Source of the DNA: Marmoricola endophyticus
GTDB taxonomy: Bacteria; Actinomycetota; Actinomycetes; Propionibacteriales; Nocardioidaceae
Reading direction: 5' to 3'
DNA length: 64,000 nt
Assembly (NCBI RefSeq): GCF_014644415.1
Contig: NZ_BMKQ01000002.1
Location: 62,001 to 126,000, forward strand
Below are positions 23,706-32,747 of the stretch, piece by piece. Position 1 is the first letter of the stretch. The number at the start of each line of letters is the position of its first letter. The notes below the pieces were generated by a model. That model saw nothing but the letters and a program-made list of their open reading frames with translations, was not told the DNA's origin and did not search any database. Both the position numbers and the translations under genes were made by a program.

Positions 23706-25187
23706 ATGACGACCACTGACGACCGCACCGGTGCGGCACCGGAGCCGACCGGGCCGCTGAGCACGATCGACTACTCGGAGCGGATCCCCAACAACGTCAA
23801 CCTCAACGAGGACCGGCGCCTGCAACGCGCGCTGGAGGGCTGGCAGCCGAAGTTCCTCGACTGGTGGCGCGACCTCGGGCCGCAGCTGCCGACCGAGAAC
23901 GTCTACCTGCGTACGGCGATCGCCGTGGGCCGCGACGGGTGGGCGCACTTCGACCACGTGCCGATGGAGGAGTACCGCTGGGGCATCTTCCTGGCCGAGC
24001 AGGACCCGGACAAGACGATCAGCTTCGGCAAGCACAAGGGCGAGCCGGTCTGGCAGGAGGTGCCCGGCGAGCACCGCGCCGACCTGATGCGCCTGATCGT
24101 CATCCAGGGCGACACCGAGCCGGCTTCCGTCGAGCAGCAGCGGGTCCTCGGCGCGACGGCGCCGAGCATCTACGACATGCGCAACCTGTTCCAGGTCAAC
24201 GTGGAGGAGGGCCGCCACCTGTGGGCGATGGTCTACCTGCTGCACGCGTACTTCGGCCGCGAGGGGCGTCAGGAGGCTGAGCAGCTGCTCAAGCGCAACT
24301 CCGGCGACCTCGACGCCCCGCGGATCCTCGGTGCCTTCAACGAGGAGACCACCGACTGGCTGCAGTTCTTCATGTTCACCTACTTCACCGACCGCGACGG
24401 GAAGTACCAGCTCGGCACGCTCAAGGAGTCCGCGTTCGACCCGCTCGGGCGCACCTGCGAGTTCATGCTCAAGGAGGAGGCCCACCACATGTTCGTGGGC
24501 ACCACCGGCGTGCAGCGCACCGTGGAGCGCACCGCCGAGGTGATGAAGGCGAAGGGCGGTCCGGCGAGGTTCGAGGACGGAGTGATCCCGCTGCAGGTGA
24601 TCCAGCAGTACCTCAACTTCCAGTTCTCGGTCTCGATGGACCTCTTCGGCTCCGAGCAGTCCACCAACGCCGGCAACTACTACTCCTCCGGGCTCAAGGG
24701 CCGCTGGCAGGAGACCCGGCGCAAGGACGACCACGTCCTGCTCGACGACACCCGCACGATGCGTCACGTCGTCGACGGGCAGATCGTCGAGAAGGAGGTG
24801 CCGATGCTCAGCGCCCTCAACCTCGACCTCCGCGACGAGTACGTCGCCGACTGCGAGAACGGCGTACGCCGGTGGAACCAGGAGCTCGAGGACGCCGGGC
24901 TCGAGGAGCGGCTGGTCCTCCCGCACGAGGGCTTCAACCGCAAGGTGGGGACGTACGCCGCGCACAGGATCAGCCCCGACGGCCGGGTGCTGAGCGAGGA
25001 CGAGTGGGCCGCGTCAGTCGACGAGTGGCTGCCCTCGGAGGAGAGCCGCCGGGCGGTCGCGGACCTGATGGTGCCGGAGTACGAGTACGGCAAGTTCGCC
25101 GCCTGGATCGCGCCGCCCAAGACCGGCATCAACGACCAGCCGGTCGAGTTCGACTACGTCCACCTCGCCGAGGAGGGCCTGGCCTGA
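23706..25187 (+). CDS. boxB: Benzoyl-CoA 2,3-epoxidase subunit BoxB
   Basis: 493 residues, the usual length. BoxB is a diiron oxygenase that converts benzoyl-CoA to the 2,3-epoxide. The family strings DYSERIPNNVNLNEDRRLQR and LPTENVYLRTA are present. Two ExxH motifs probably bind iron: EEGRH (167-171, Glu168 and His171) and EEAHH (257-261). The next gene overlaps its stop (TGATG). boxC and the ligase lie past a divergent regulator. BoxA, the usual reductase partner, is not in the window. Confidence 0.93.
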   Translation: MTTTDDRTGAAPEPTGPLSTIDYSERIPNNVNLNEDRRLQRALEGWQPKFLDWWRDLGPQLPTENVYLRTAIAVGRDGWAHFDHVPMEEYRWGIFLAEQDPDKTISFGKHKGEPVWQEVPGEHRADLMRLIVIQGDTEPASVEQQRVLGATAPSIYDMRNLFQVNVEEGRHLWAMVYLLHAYFGREGRQEAEQLLKRNSGDLDAPRILGAFNEETTDWLQFFMFTYFTDRDGKYQLGTLKESAFDPLGRTCEFMLKEEAHHMFVGTTGVQRTVERTAEVMKAKGGPARFEDGVIPLQVIQQYLNFQFSVSMDLFGSEQSTNAGNYYSSGLKGRWQETRRKDDHVLLDDTRTMRHVVDGQIVEKEVPMLSALNLDLRDEYVADCENGVRRWNQELEDAGLEERLVLPHEGFNRKVGTYAAHRISPDGRVLSEDEWAASVDEWLPSEESRRAVADLMVPEYEYGKFAAWIAPPKTGINDQPVEFDYVHLAEEGLA

Positions 25188-25753
25188 TGGCTCTCGCCTG
25201 GGTGCGCGAGGACGACCCGGTCTGGGACGCCGACAAGCGGCGCGTGATCGGCGGCGCGCCAGAGGGCGCATTCGTGCTGCCCTTCGCCGACGGGGACCCG
25301 CTGCCGGGGGAGTGGTGGTCGGCCCGCGACGCAGGCGCCGACGGCACCGTCCTGGGGTACGGCCGGCTCGACGTCACTTGGGGCGGCGACGCCGAGATCC
25401 TGCTCGCCGTCGATCCCGCCGGGCAGGAGAAGGGGGTGGGCAGCTTCGTCCTCGCCCGCCTCGAGGACGAGGCCGCCGCCCGCGACCTCAACTACGTCCA
25501 CAACCGGATCCGCGAGCACGCCGACGCCGACCGGGTGCACGACTGGCTCGTGGTGCGTGGCTTCCGCGGCTCCACGAGCGAGGACCTGCGCAAGCGCGTC
25601 GGTGCCGGCGGTGGGCGTGAGCGGCCCGCGAGCGCGAGTACACCGGCCCGCCCGCAGCCCTCGCGCGCCGCCTCCGGCGGCAGCGGATCGTCGCGTGCGC
25701 CCGGCCACGAGGAGCAGGGCGGCTACGTCGACGTGGACGAGCACCAGTACTGA
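25187..25753 (+). CDS. GNAT-like acetyltransferase-fold protein linked to boxB
   Basis: 188 residues; ATG 25187 overlaps the boxB stop. The central part (AEILLAVDPAGQEKGVGSFV) looks like the acetyl-CoA-binding loop of GNAT proteins (Q/R-x-x-G-x-G/A, here QEKGVG), with helices after it. The last 50 residues are low-complexity Ala, Pro and Ser, then acidic. Overlap with boxB suggests a role in benzoyl-CoA handling, but none is established to my knowledge. Confidence 0.6.
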   Translation: MALAWVREDDPVWDADKRRVIGGAPEGAFVLPFADGDPLPGEWWSARDAGADGTVLGYGRLDVTWGGDAEILLAVDPAGQEKGVGSFVLARLEDEAAARDLNYVHNRIREHADADRVHDWLVVRGFRGSTSEDLRKRVGAGGGRERPASASTPARPQPSRAASGGSGSSRAPGHEEQGGYVDVDEHQY

Positions 25754-25762
25754 GCGAGATGA

Positions 25763-25883
25763 GGTGGTCGAGCCCGACCGAGCGCTAGCGAGGGAGGACG
25801 TCGAGACCACCGGCACTGGCGGGGGTGAGTGGTCGCTTGCCGGGTCTCGACGCGCTCGCTGGCGCTCGCTGCTCGACCTCCTC
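25763..25883. repeat. REP-like palindromic repeat, copy B
   Basis: It starts GGTGGTCGAGCCCGACC, passes GTCGAGACC near the middle, then GGTCTCGACGCGCTCGC and ends GCTCGACC. It fills the gap between the convergent GNAT and paaX-like genes and may serve as their terminator. Confidence 0.7.
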
Positions 25884-25890
25884 GGTGCGC

Positions 25891-26760
25891 TCAGGTGCGC
25901 GCGTCGGCCTCGGCCTGCATCCGGGCCCACTCGTGCTGCGCGGGCTCGTGCCACGCGGCGTGGCGGGAGTGGAACAGCTCGGCGGCGCGCGGGCCGGGCC
26001 AGTCGTGGTCGAGGAGCTCGTGGGGCAGCGCGGGGTCCAGGAAGGGGAACCGTCGCCAGTCCTGCACCAGCGCCACCTGGGCGGCGAGGGCGTCGGCGGG
26101 CGAGGTGGTGTCTCGTACCTCGAAGGTGTCGAGGAACTCCAGGTAGCGCTTCTCGACGTCGGCCAGGTCCCAGGCCGCGCCGACGAGCCGGGCCTCGTCG
26201 CCGACCCCCGAGGTCGGGCCGAGCCAGGCGAAGGACTGCTCGACGAGACCGAGCGAGGCGACCACCTCGGCAACCGCCTCGGACTGCTCGGCGTCCGGTG
26301 TCACCCACAGGCCCGAGGACGGCGAGCCGAGGCCGAGCCAGGTCAGCCGCGTCCGCAGCCGGTGGCGCAGCTTGCGCTGGGACTCCGGGATCGAGACCGT
26401 CAGCACCAGCCAGCGCCCGTCCCACGCGCGCGGCTCGCGCATGAAGCCGTAGATCCGCGACGTCCCCTCGGTCAGCAGCTCTCGGCCCTGTGCCGTCAGC
26501 GACCAGGAGGTACGACGACCGTGCCGGGCGGAGTCGAGCAGCCCCTCGGCGCCGGTACGCGCCAGTGCCTGCCGGGCCGCGCGCTGCTCGACCTCGAGCA
26601 GGGCGAGGGCGTCGAGGATCGTCGAGGTCCACACCGGCTCGCCGCGCGGCAGCACGAACTCGCCGAGCACGGTGAGCAGCAGCGACCGCGCGCTCTCGGA
26701 GCCGATCTCCCGGCGCCTGGTCAGCGGCCCGGTCCCGGCCTCGGTCTCGCTCTGGGTCAC
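25891..26760 (-). CDS. PaaX-family transcriptional repressor
   Basis: 289 residues from GTG 26760, with a GGCGGAG site upstream. N-terminal winged helix (SARSLLLTVLGEFVLPRGEP and LLEVEQRAARQALARTGAEG), then the PaaX core (GRWLVLTVSIPESQRKLRHR and LGLGSPSSGLWVTPD) and C-terminal domain (FPFLDPALPHELL). PaaX proteins repress aryl-CoA degradation genes and are released by the CoA thioester. It is divergent from boxC and convergent with boxB, so benzoyl-CoA is the likely inducer (inference). Confidence 0.88.
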   Translation of the reverse strand: MTQSETEAGTGPLTRRREIGSESARSLLLTVLGEFVLPRGEPVWTSTILDALALLEVEQRAARQALARTGAEGLLDSARHGRRTSWSLTAQGRELLTEGTSRIYGFMREPRAWDGRWLVLTVSIPESQRKLRHRLRTRLTWLGLGSPSSGLWVTPDAEQSEAVAEVVASLGLVEQSFAWLGPTSGVGDEARLVGAAWDLADVEKRYLEFLDTFEVRDTTSPADALAAQVALVQDWRRFPFLDPALPHELLDHDWPGPRAAELFHSRHAAWHEPAQHEWARMQAEADART

Positions 26761-26817
26761 GCTCCGCCTCGTTTCGTGGACACGCAGAGGGTACGACGAC
26801 TTAAGTTCCACATCGTG

Positions 26818-26845
26818 TTGACGGATCACGACGACAACGTAGAGT
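26818..26845 (+). promoter_or_regulatory. boxC promoter
   Basis: TTGACG at 26818-26823, a 16-base spacer and TAGAGT at 26840-26845. It is the clearest sigma-A-type promoter in the window. It lies between the divergent paaX-like gene and boxC, so the repressor site should overlap or flank it. Confidence 0.65.
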
Positions 26846-26887
26846 GTTATGCGTCACGGTTCCCGACGCAGGAGGCGAGCACCCCCG

Positions 26888-28615
26888 ATGACCGCAGTGC
26901 GTGACGAGGAGCAGACCGAGCAGGGCGCCGACGGGTCCACGGGCGCTGCGAGCGGGGCCGAGGTCCCTGTCGTCGACTTCGCGACCTCGCCGGACCGGTA
27001 CCGGCACTGGACCCTCGAGATCGACGGTGAGGTGGCCACGGTGACGCTGACCGTCGACGAGGCGGGGGGCCTGGTGCCCGGCTACGAGCTGAAGATGAAC
27101 TCGTACGACCTCGGCGTCGACATCGAGCTGTACGACCTGACCCAGCGCCTGCGTTTCGAGCACCCCGAGGTCAAGGCGGTCGTCATGACCGGCGGCCTGG
27201 AGCGGATGTTCTGCGCGGGTGCCAACATCCGGATGCTCGCGCGGTCCAGCCACACCTGGAAGGTAAACTTCTGCAAGTTCACCAACGAGACCCGCAACGG
27301 CATCGAGGACGCCACCGCCCACGGCCAGACCTGGATCGCGGCGCTCAACGGCACGGCCGCCGGCGGCGGGTACGAGATGGCGCTGGCCTGCGAGGAGATC
27401 ATCCTCCTCGACGACGGCTCGTCGACCGTGTCGCTCCCCGAGGTCCCGCTGCTCGGGGTGCTGCCGGGGACCGGCGGGCTGACGCGTGTCGTCGACAAGC
27501 GGCACGTGCGCAAGGACCGCGCCGACCTGTTCGCCACCAAGTCCGAGGGGTACCGCGGCGAGACCGCCGTCGAGTGGGGTCTGGTCGACGCGACGTACCC
27601 GATGCGCGAGTGGGAGGAGAGGGTCGCCGGGCACGCCGCCGCGGCGGTCGCGCGCTCCACCCGGTCGGGGGAGCGCGGCGTCGAGCTGATCCCGCTCGAG
27701 GTGAGCGTCGAGGACGGCACCATCCGCTACCCGTACCTCGAGGCGCGGACGTCCGAGACCGGTCGCAGCGTCGACATCACCGTCGTCGGACCCGACCAGG
27801 CCGCTCCCCAGGACGCGGCCGCTGCGCTCGCCCAGGGTGTCGACTACTGGCCGATGGCGCTCGCCCGTGCCCTGGACGACCTGGTGCTCCGGCTGCGCAC
27901 CAACGAGCCCGACCTCGGCACCTGGGTGTTCCGCACCCGGGGCGAGAGCGACCTCGTCCTCGGCTACGACGAGCAGCTGCGCGACGGCGGCCACTGGTAC
28001 CTCGAGGAGGTCCGTGCCTACCTCGCCCGGGTGCTCAAGCGTCTCGACGTGACCAGCCGCAGCCTGATCAGCGTGATCGAGCCCGGGTCGTGCCTCGTCG
28101 GCGTGCTGCTCGAGGTGAGCCTGGCCTGCGACCGGCAGTACATGCTGGACGGGGTCTACGAGGACGTCGACCCCGACGCCACGCCCGCCGCGCTCACTCT
28201 CACCGCGTCCAACGACGGCACCTACCCGATGGGCAACGGGCTCTCCCGGCTGGCCAGCCGGTTCTGGGGCCAGGAGGATCAGCTCGAGTCGGCCCGGCAG
28301 CACCTCGGCGAGCCGGTGGAGGCCGTGGCCGCCGAGGAGGTCGGCCTGGTGACGATGGCGCTGGACGACATCGACTTCGAGGACGAGCTGCGGATCGTGC
28401 TCGAGGAGCGGGCCTCGCTCTCACCCGACGCGCTGACCGGCATGGAGGCCAACCACCGCTTCGTCGGGCCGGAGACGGTCGAGACCAAGATCTTCGGTCG
28501 GCTCACCGCCTGGCAGAACTGGATCTTCAACCGGCCCAACGCCTCCGGCCCGGACGGGGCGCTGAGACGCTACGGCTCCGGACAGCGCGGCAGCTACGAC
28601 CACCGGCGGGTGTGA
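26888..28615 (+). CDS. boxC: 2,3-epoxybenzoyl-CoA dihydrolase BoxC
   Basis: 575 residues. BoxC is a crotonase-type enzyme that opens the 2,3-epoxybenzoyl-CoA ring. The first crotonase half has FCAGANIRMLARSSHTWKVN and NGTAAGGGYEMALACEEI; the second half (SLISVIEPGSCLVGVLLEVS) is a diverged repeat. ATG 26888 is preferred to the GTG/ATG further up; AGGAGG lies 12 nt upstream, a long spacing. It is followed directly by the ligase gene. Confidence 0.93.
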   Translation: MTAVRDEEQTEQGADGSTGAASGAEVPVVDFATSPDRYRHWTLEIDGEVATVTLTVDEAGGLVPGYELKMNSYDLGVDIELYDLTQRLRFEHPEVKAVVMTGGLERMFCAGANIRMLARSSHTWKVNFCKFTNETRNGIEDATAHGQTWIAALNGTAAGGGYEMALACEEIILLDDGSSTVSLPEVPLLGVLPGTGGLTRVVDKRHVRKDRADLFATKSEGYRGETAVEWGLVDATYPMREWEERVAGHAAAAVARSTRSGERGVELIPLEVSVEDGTIRYPYLEARTSETGRSVDITVVGPDQAAPQDAAAALAQGVDYWPMALARALDDLVLRLRTNEPDLGTWVFRTRGESDLVLGYDEQLRDGGHWYLEEVRAYLARVLKRLDVTSRSLISVIEPGSCLVGVLLEVSLACDRQYMLDGVYEDVDPDATPAALTLTASNDGTYPMGNGLSRLASRFWGQEDQLESARQHLGEPVEAVAAEEVGLVTMALDDIDFEDELRIVLEERASLSPDALTGMEANHRFVGPETVETKIFGRLTAWQNWIFNRPNASGPDGALRRYGSGQRGSYDHRRV

Positions 28616-28623
28616 GCACCGCG

Positions 28624-30249
28624 ATGGCCGAGCCCGAGTTCAACGCCGCGCAGTACCTCCTGCACAGCCGCCTCGACGAGGGGCGCGGCGAGCACGTCGC
28701 GGTGCGTACCGCCGCGGGGGAGACGACGTACGCCGAGCTGAGCGCGCTCGTGCTGCGGGTGGCCGCGGCCTACCGCGCCCTCGGTCTGCGCCGCGACGAC
28801 CGCGTCCTGCTGGTCGCCAGCGACGAGGTCCCGATGCTGGCCTCGATCCTGGCGGCGTTCCACGCCGGGTTGGTGGCCGTGCCGGTCTCGACCATGTTCA
28901 CCGGTCCGGAGCTCGGCAGCCTGATGTCCGACTCCGGGGCGCGAGTCGTCGTGTGCACCGAGGAGTTCGCCGACGTGGTCGCGGTCGCGCTGCAGGCGGC
29001 GCCCGAGGTCGAGCACGTCGTCGCCGTCGGGGACGCGGGCCCGCTCGCCACCACCGGCGGCCGGGAGCTGCACACGTGGAGCGACCTGCTGGCGCTGGGT
29101 GGGAACGCGCTCGCCGACGACCCGGGCACGGCAGGGCTCGCGCCGACCGGGACCGACTCGTGGGCGCTCTGGCTCTACACCTCGGGCACGACCGGGTCGC
29201 CCAAGGCCGCGATGCACCGGCACGCCAGCATCCGCACCGTCTGCGAGACCTACGCCCACCAGGTCCTCGGCATCACGCCGGAGGACACGACGTACTCCGT
29301 GGCGAAGCTGTTCTTCGCGTACGGCATCGGCAACTCGCTGTTCTTCCCGCTCTCGGTGGGCGCGACGACCGTGCTGGAGCCGCGGCGGCCGACACCCGCG
29401 GTGGTCCACGAGCGGCTGGCCGAGCAGCGGCCGACGCTGTTCTTCGGCGTGCCGACCTTCTACGCCGCGCTCGTCGCCAGCGACATCCCCGCCGACGCGT
29501 TCGCGTCGGTACGCCTGTGCGCCTCGGCCGGCGAGCCGCTGCCGGCACCGCTGCAGCGCCGGTTCACCGAGCGGTTCGGCGTGGAGATCCTCGACGGCAT
29601 CGGGTCCACCGAGGCCCTGCACATCTTCTTGTCGAACGCGCCGGACGACATCCGCCCAGGCACGACCGGTCGCGCCGTCCCCGGCTACGACCTGGAGGTA
29701 CGACGTGCCGACGGCACCGTCGCCGACGTCGACGAGCCGGGTGCGCTCTTCGTCCGCGGCGACTCCAACGCGCTCGGCTACTGGCGTCGCGCCGACGCCA
29801 GCCGGCAGGTCTTCCAGGGCGCCTGGCTCTCCACGGGCGACACCTACGTGCGCGACGCCGAGGGCTACCACCGCTGCCTGGGCCGCAACTCGGACATGTT
29901 GAAGGCTGGCGGCATCTGGGTCTCCCCGGCCGAGGTCGAGAGCCGGCTGCTCGAGCACGCGGGCGTGCGCGAGGCGGCCGTGGTCGGGGTCGCCGACGAC
30001 GACGGGCTGGACAAGCCGGTCGCCGTGGTGGTGGCCGAGGGCGTGACGGCGGCCGAGCTGGTGGCGTGGTGCCGCCAGGGGCTCGCGCACTTCAAGGCGC
30101 CGCGCCAGGTGGTGTTCGTCGAGGAGCTGCCCAAGACAGCGACCGGCAAGCTGCAGCGTTTCAAGGTGCGCGCCCTGCTGGTCGAGGGGCGCGTCCCGGA
30201 GGACGAGGCGTCCGTACCCGCCGCCGACGTCGCCGGCGCCACCACCTGA
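28624..30249 (+). CDS. Benzoate-CoA ligase family protein
   Basis: 541 residues of the AMP-forming ligase family. P-loop YTSGTTGSPKA, the AFAYGIGNSLFFPLSVGAT region typical of benzoate-CoA ligases, the GYWRRADASRQVF hinge, and the Lys of PKTATGKLQRF. The enzyme should make benzoyl-CoA for BoxB. ATG 28624 is used; an in-frame GTG at 28612 overlaps the boxC stop and would add four residues. It lies in the boxC operon ahead of the ferredoxin gene. Confidence 0.9.
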   Translation: MAEPEFNAAQYLLHSRLDEGRGEHVAVRTAAGETTYAELSALVLRVAAAYRALGLRRDDRVLLVASDEVPMLASILAAFHAGLVAVPVSTMFTGPELGSLMSDSGARVVVCTEEFADVVAVALQAAPEVEHVVAVGDAGPLATTGGRELHTWSDLLALGGNALADDPGTAGLAPTGTDSWALWLYTSGTTGSPKAAMHRHASIRTVCETYAHQVLGITPEDTTYSVAKLFFAYGIGNSLFFPLSVGATTVLEPRRPTPAVVHERLAEQRPTLFFGVPTFYAALVASDIPADAFASVRLCASAGEPLPAPLQRRFTERFGVEILDGIGSTEALHIFLSNAPDDIRPGTTGRAVPGYDLEVRRADGTVADVDEPGALFVRGDSNALGYWRRADASRQVFQGAWLSTGDTYVRDAEGYHRCLGRNSDMLKAGGIWVSPAEVESRLLEHAGVREAAVVGVADDDGLDKPVAVVVAEGVTAAELVAWCRQGLAHFKAPRQVVFVEELPKTATGKLQRFKVRALLVEGRVPEDEASVPAADVAGATT

Positions 30250-30280
30250 GGTCCCGCACCACCAACGAGAAGGAGGCCCC

Positions 30281-30610
30281 GTGCCGTACGTGATCGCCAG
30301 CGCCTGCATCGACGTCAACGACAAGGCGTGCGTCGACGAGTGCCCCGTGGACTGCATCTACGAGGGCAGCCGCAAGAGCTACATCAACCCGCGCGAGTGC
30401 ATCGACTGCGGTGCGTGCGAGCCCGTGTGCCCGGTCGAGGCGATCGCCCAGGACCGCCGGCTAGAGGACGAGGACGAGCAGTTCATCGGCGACAACGCGG
30501 CCTTCTTCACGGTCACGCTCGAGGGACGTGAGGAGCCGCTCGGGGACCCCGGCGGCGCGGCCAAGGTGGGTGACCTGGAGACTGACACCCCGCTGGTGAT
30601 CGGCTGGTGA
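30281..30610 (+). CDS. Seven-iron ferredoxin
   Basis: 109 residues, FdxA type. The Cys pattern is Cys9, Cys17, Cys21 and Cys25, then Cys40, Cys43, Cys46 and Cys50 (CIDCGACEPVCP), suited to one 3Fe-4S and one 4Fe-4S cluster. GTG 30281 has AAGGAGG upstream. In the box operon it may pass electrons to BoxB in place of the BoxA ferredoxin-like reductase, which is not seen here; that is inference. Confidence 0.92.
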   Translation: MPYVIASACIDVNDKACVDECPVDCIYEGSRKSYINPRECIDCGACEPVCPVEAIAQDRRLEDEDEQFIGDNAAFFTVTLEGREEPLGDPGGAAKVGDLETDTPLVIGW

Positions 30611-30617
30611 CTCCCTG

Positions 30618-31469
30618 ATGCTCGACGGCACCCTCTTCGTCGACGCGCACGTCCACGTGCCGGTGCTGGGCAGCCTGAAGCCCGCCTGGCTGGAGTGGAT
30701 GCACGAGTTCGGCGCGCCCGGCCTCGTCGACCGGGTGTGGGACGCGGACGGTCGCCCCCGCCCGGCGGCGCTGCGCGAGCTCTTCCTGGCCGAGGGGCTC
30801 GACCACGCGATGCTGTTCTGCGAGTACAGCCCCAAGGCCACCGGCTACCAGCACTTCGACGACCTGCTGCCGGTCGTCGAGCACGACCCCGTGCTGTTCC
30901 GGCCCGTCGCCAACGTCAACCCGCACCTGCACTTCCCGCTCGCCGCCGAGCTCACCCGTCAGCTCGACCACGGGGCCGCCGCCCTGAAGCTGCACCCGGT
31001 GCACGGCGGCTTCCGTTGCGACGACGCCGCGCTCTACCCGGCGTACCAGGTCCTCGTCGAGCGCGGCGTCCCCTTGGTCGTGCACTGCGGCACCTCGAGC
31101 TTCCCCGGCTCGCGCAACGAGCTCGCCGACCCGGCCACCCTGCTGCCGGTCGTCCGCGACTTCCCCGACCTGCACGTCGTCCTCGCCCACGGCGGACGCG
31201 GCTGGTGGTACGACGCCGCCGCCTCGATGGCCCTGGCCAACCCGCGGGTGTGGATCGAGCTGTCCGGCCTGCCGCCGAAGCGGCTGCCGGACTACTACTC
31301 CCGCTTCTCCCTGCCCCGGCTGGCGCGCACGTGGATCTTCGGCACCGACTGGCCCGGCGTGCCCGGCACCGCCGCCAACGCCCGCGCGGTCGTCGGGCTC
31401 GGCCTGGACGACGAGACCGCGGCGCTCGTCCTCGGCGGCAACGCGCAGCAGGTGTACGCCGGGCTCTGA
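30618..31469 (+). CDS. Amidohydrolase family protein (box operon)
   Basis: 283 residues of the amidohydrolase-2 superfamily: His11 and His13 in FVDAHVHVP, His in LKLHPVHGG, LVVHCG and VLAHGGRG, Asp in FGTDWPG. It begins 7 nt after the ferredoxin stop, so it is part of the operon. A role in cleaving a ring-fission product or a CoA-linked by-product is possible but unproven. It resembles the protein at 22022 only at the superfamily level. Confidence 0.78.
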   Translation: MLDGTLFVDAHVHVPVLGSLKPAWLEWMHEFGAPGLVDRVWDADGRPRPAALRELFLAEGLDHAMLFCEYSPKATGYQHFDDLLPVVEHDPVLFRPVANVNPHLHFPLAAELTRQLDHGAAALKLHPVHGGFRCDDAALYPAYQVLVERGVPLVVHCGTSSFPGSRNELADPATLLPVVRDFPDLHVVLAHGGRGWWYDAAASMALANPRVWIELSGLPPKRLPDYYSRFSLPRLARTWIFGTDWPGVPGTAANARAVVGLGLDDETAALVLGGNAQQVYAGL

Positions 31470-31532
31470 GTGCGGCGAAGCCACGACGTCGTACGAGCTG
31501 GCTGCTCGGGCGACCGGTTCGTATGACGTCCC

Positions 31533-31552
31533 GCGCCGGGCCGGGCCGGGCC
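31533..31552. repeat. Short GGGCC tandem repeat
   Basis: Three to four copies of a GCCGG/GGGCC pentamer lie in the gap between the convergent amidohydrolase and PAP2 genes. Probably only a slippage-prone tract. Confidence 0.5.
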
Positions 31553-31560
31553 GGTGAGTC

Positions 31561-32643
31561 CTAGGTGCGTGCAGGCTCGCGCACGACCCCGCGGACCGGC
31601 TCGTCGTCGACCTCGCCGGTCACGAGGGCCGGTCGCCAGCCCACGTGGTTGCCGGTGCCCAGCGCCGCGATCCACATCCCGGCGGTGCCGACGAGGACCC
31701 CGCCGACGGTGTCGATCGCGAAGTGCCAGCCGAGGTAGACCGTGCCCAGCGAGGTCAGCCCGAGGAAGGCCCAGGCGGCGATCTTGTACGACCGGCGCCG
31801 GCTGGCCAGCTGCACCACCAGGCACATCGTCATCATCAGGCCGACGTGCAGCGAGGCGAAGGCGGCGATGGACTGCAGGGTGTGGGCGCCGACCGGGTCC
31901 GCGAGCACCTCGATGCGCCCGTCGAGCAGACCCTGCTCGAGGTCGGTGACCATCGTGTGCGGCAGGCCGGCGAAGGTGCCGGCGTCGGAGTAGATCGGCC
32001 CCAGGGTGGGGAACGCGAAGTAGGTGATGGCGCCCAGCGCCCAGTCGACGGCGATCGCGGTGACGAACCAGGCGGACGCCGAGCGGTGGCGGGTGAAGAC
32101 CAGCGCCCAGGCCAGCGACACGGGGATCAGCACGATCCAGGCGACGTAGACGAACGAGAAGAAGTGCGCGACGAGGCTCGAGGTGCCGAACAGCGAGTGC
32201 AGGACCTGGGCCGGGTCGTGGCCGAAGAACAGCCAGCGGTCGATGCTCGCGAAGGTCGAGTCCCACAGGGTGTCGTTGACGAAGGGGACGGCGTTCTTGA
32301 GGTTGCGGAAGGTCGCGTACGTGACGTACCACGCGGCCAGGCCCACGAGCATGAACCGGACCTGGCGTGGGGTCCACCGCTCCCGCAGCACCCCGCGCAC
32401 CGTCGCCCGCAGCCCGACCGGCTCCGCGGAACCTCGCGCGCGGCCCCAGCGCAGCGCCACGCGGGGCACGACGTCGACGAGGAACGCGGCCAGCAGGATC
32501 AGCGGGAACCGGACGTACGCAGGCCCCGTGGCGTCGTCGTCGGGGTCCAGCAGCGGCAGGTCGACGGAGCTGCTGACCAGCACGGTCGCGACCACCATGA
32601 CGCCCGCGAGCACCACGAGGAAGCGGAACCGGGACTCGACCAC
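31561..32643 (-). CDS. PAP2-superfamily membrane protein (AUR1/inositol-phosphotransferase-like)
   Basis: 360 residues with about eight membrane segments. The catalytic elements are the Ser/His motif SIAAFASLHVG and the His/Asp motif GWHFAIDTVGG, as in PAP2_3 proteins such as actinobacterial inositol-phosphoceramide-synthase-like enzymes. It should act on a lipid phosphate at the outer face of the membrane. GTG 32643 is chosen; a TATCGT hexamer 6 nt upstream suggests leaderless translation. A membrane lipid role is likely, the substrate unknown. Confidence 0.82.
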   Translation of the reverse strand: MVESRFRFLVVLAGVMVVATVLVSSSVDLPLLDPDDDATGPAYVRFPLILLAAFLVDVVPRVALRWGRARGSAEPVGLRATVRGVLRERWTPRQVRFMLVGLAAWYVTYATFRNLKNAVPFVNDTLWDSTFASIDRWLFFGHDPAQVLHSLFGTSSLVAHFFSFVYVAWIVLIPVSLAWALVFTRHRSASAWFVTAIAVDWALGAITYFAFPTLGPIYSDAGTFAGLPHTMVTDLEQGLLDGRIEVLADPVGAHTLQSIAAFASLHVGLMMTMCLVVQLASRRRSYKIAAWAFLGLTSLGTVYLGWHFAIDTVGGVLVGTAGMWIAALGTGNHVGWRPALVTGEVDDEPVRGVVREPART

Positions 32644-32649
32644 GCCCCG

Positions 32650-32655
32650 ACGATA
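32650..32655 (-). promoter_or_regulatory. -10 hexamer TATCGT, 6 nt before the PAP2 gene start
   Basis: Read on the minus strand; no ribosome site separates it from the GTG, suggesting a leaderless mRNA. Confidence 0.4.
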
Positions 32656-32747
32656 GTCGCCATCCCGCACCGAGGCCGCATCGCGGTGGTCATATCGTGA
32701 CCTGGATCCCAGCAACGGGACCTCCACGAGCTAAGGAGCACACAGGT

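Noticed and set aside
25763-25883. Direct repeats that might be a CRISPR array
   Set aside because: The units are inverted, few and without regular spacers; no cas gene is near. They fit the REP-like family.
27574-28620. Long plus-strand frame running through boxC before the ligase
   Set aside because: Only the part from about 28612 is the ligase gene. The earlier part is a shifted reading of boxC with Arg-rich sequence.
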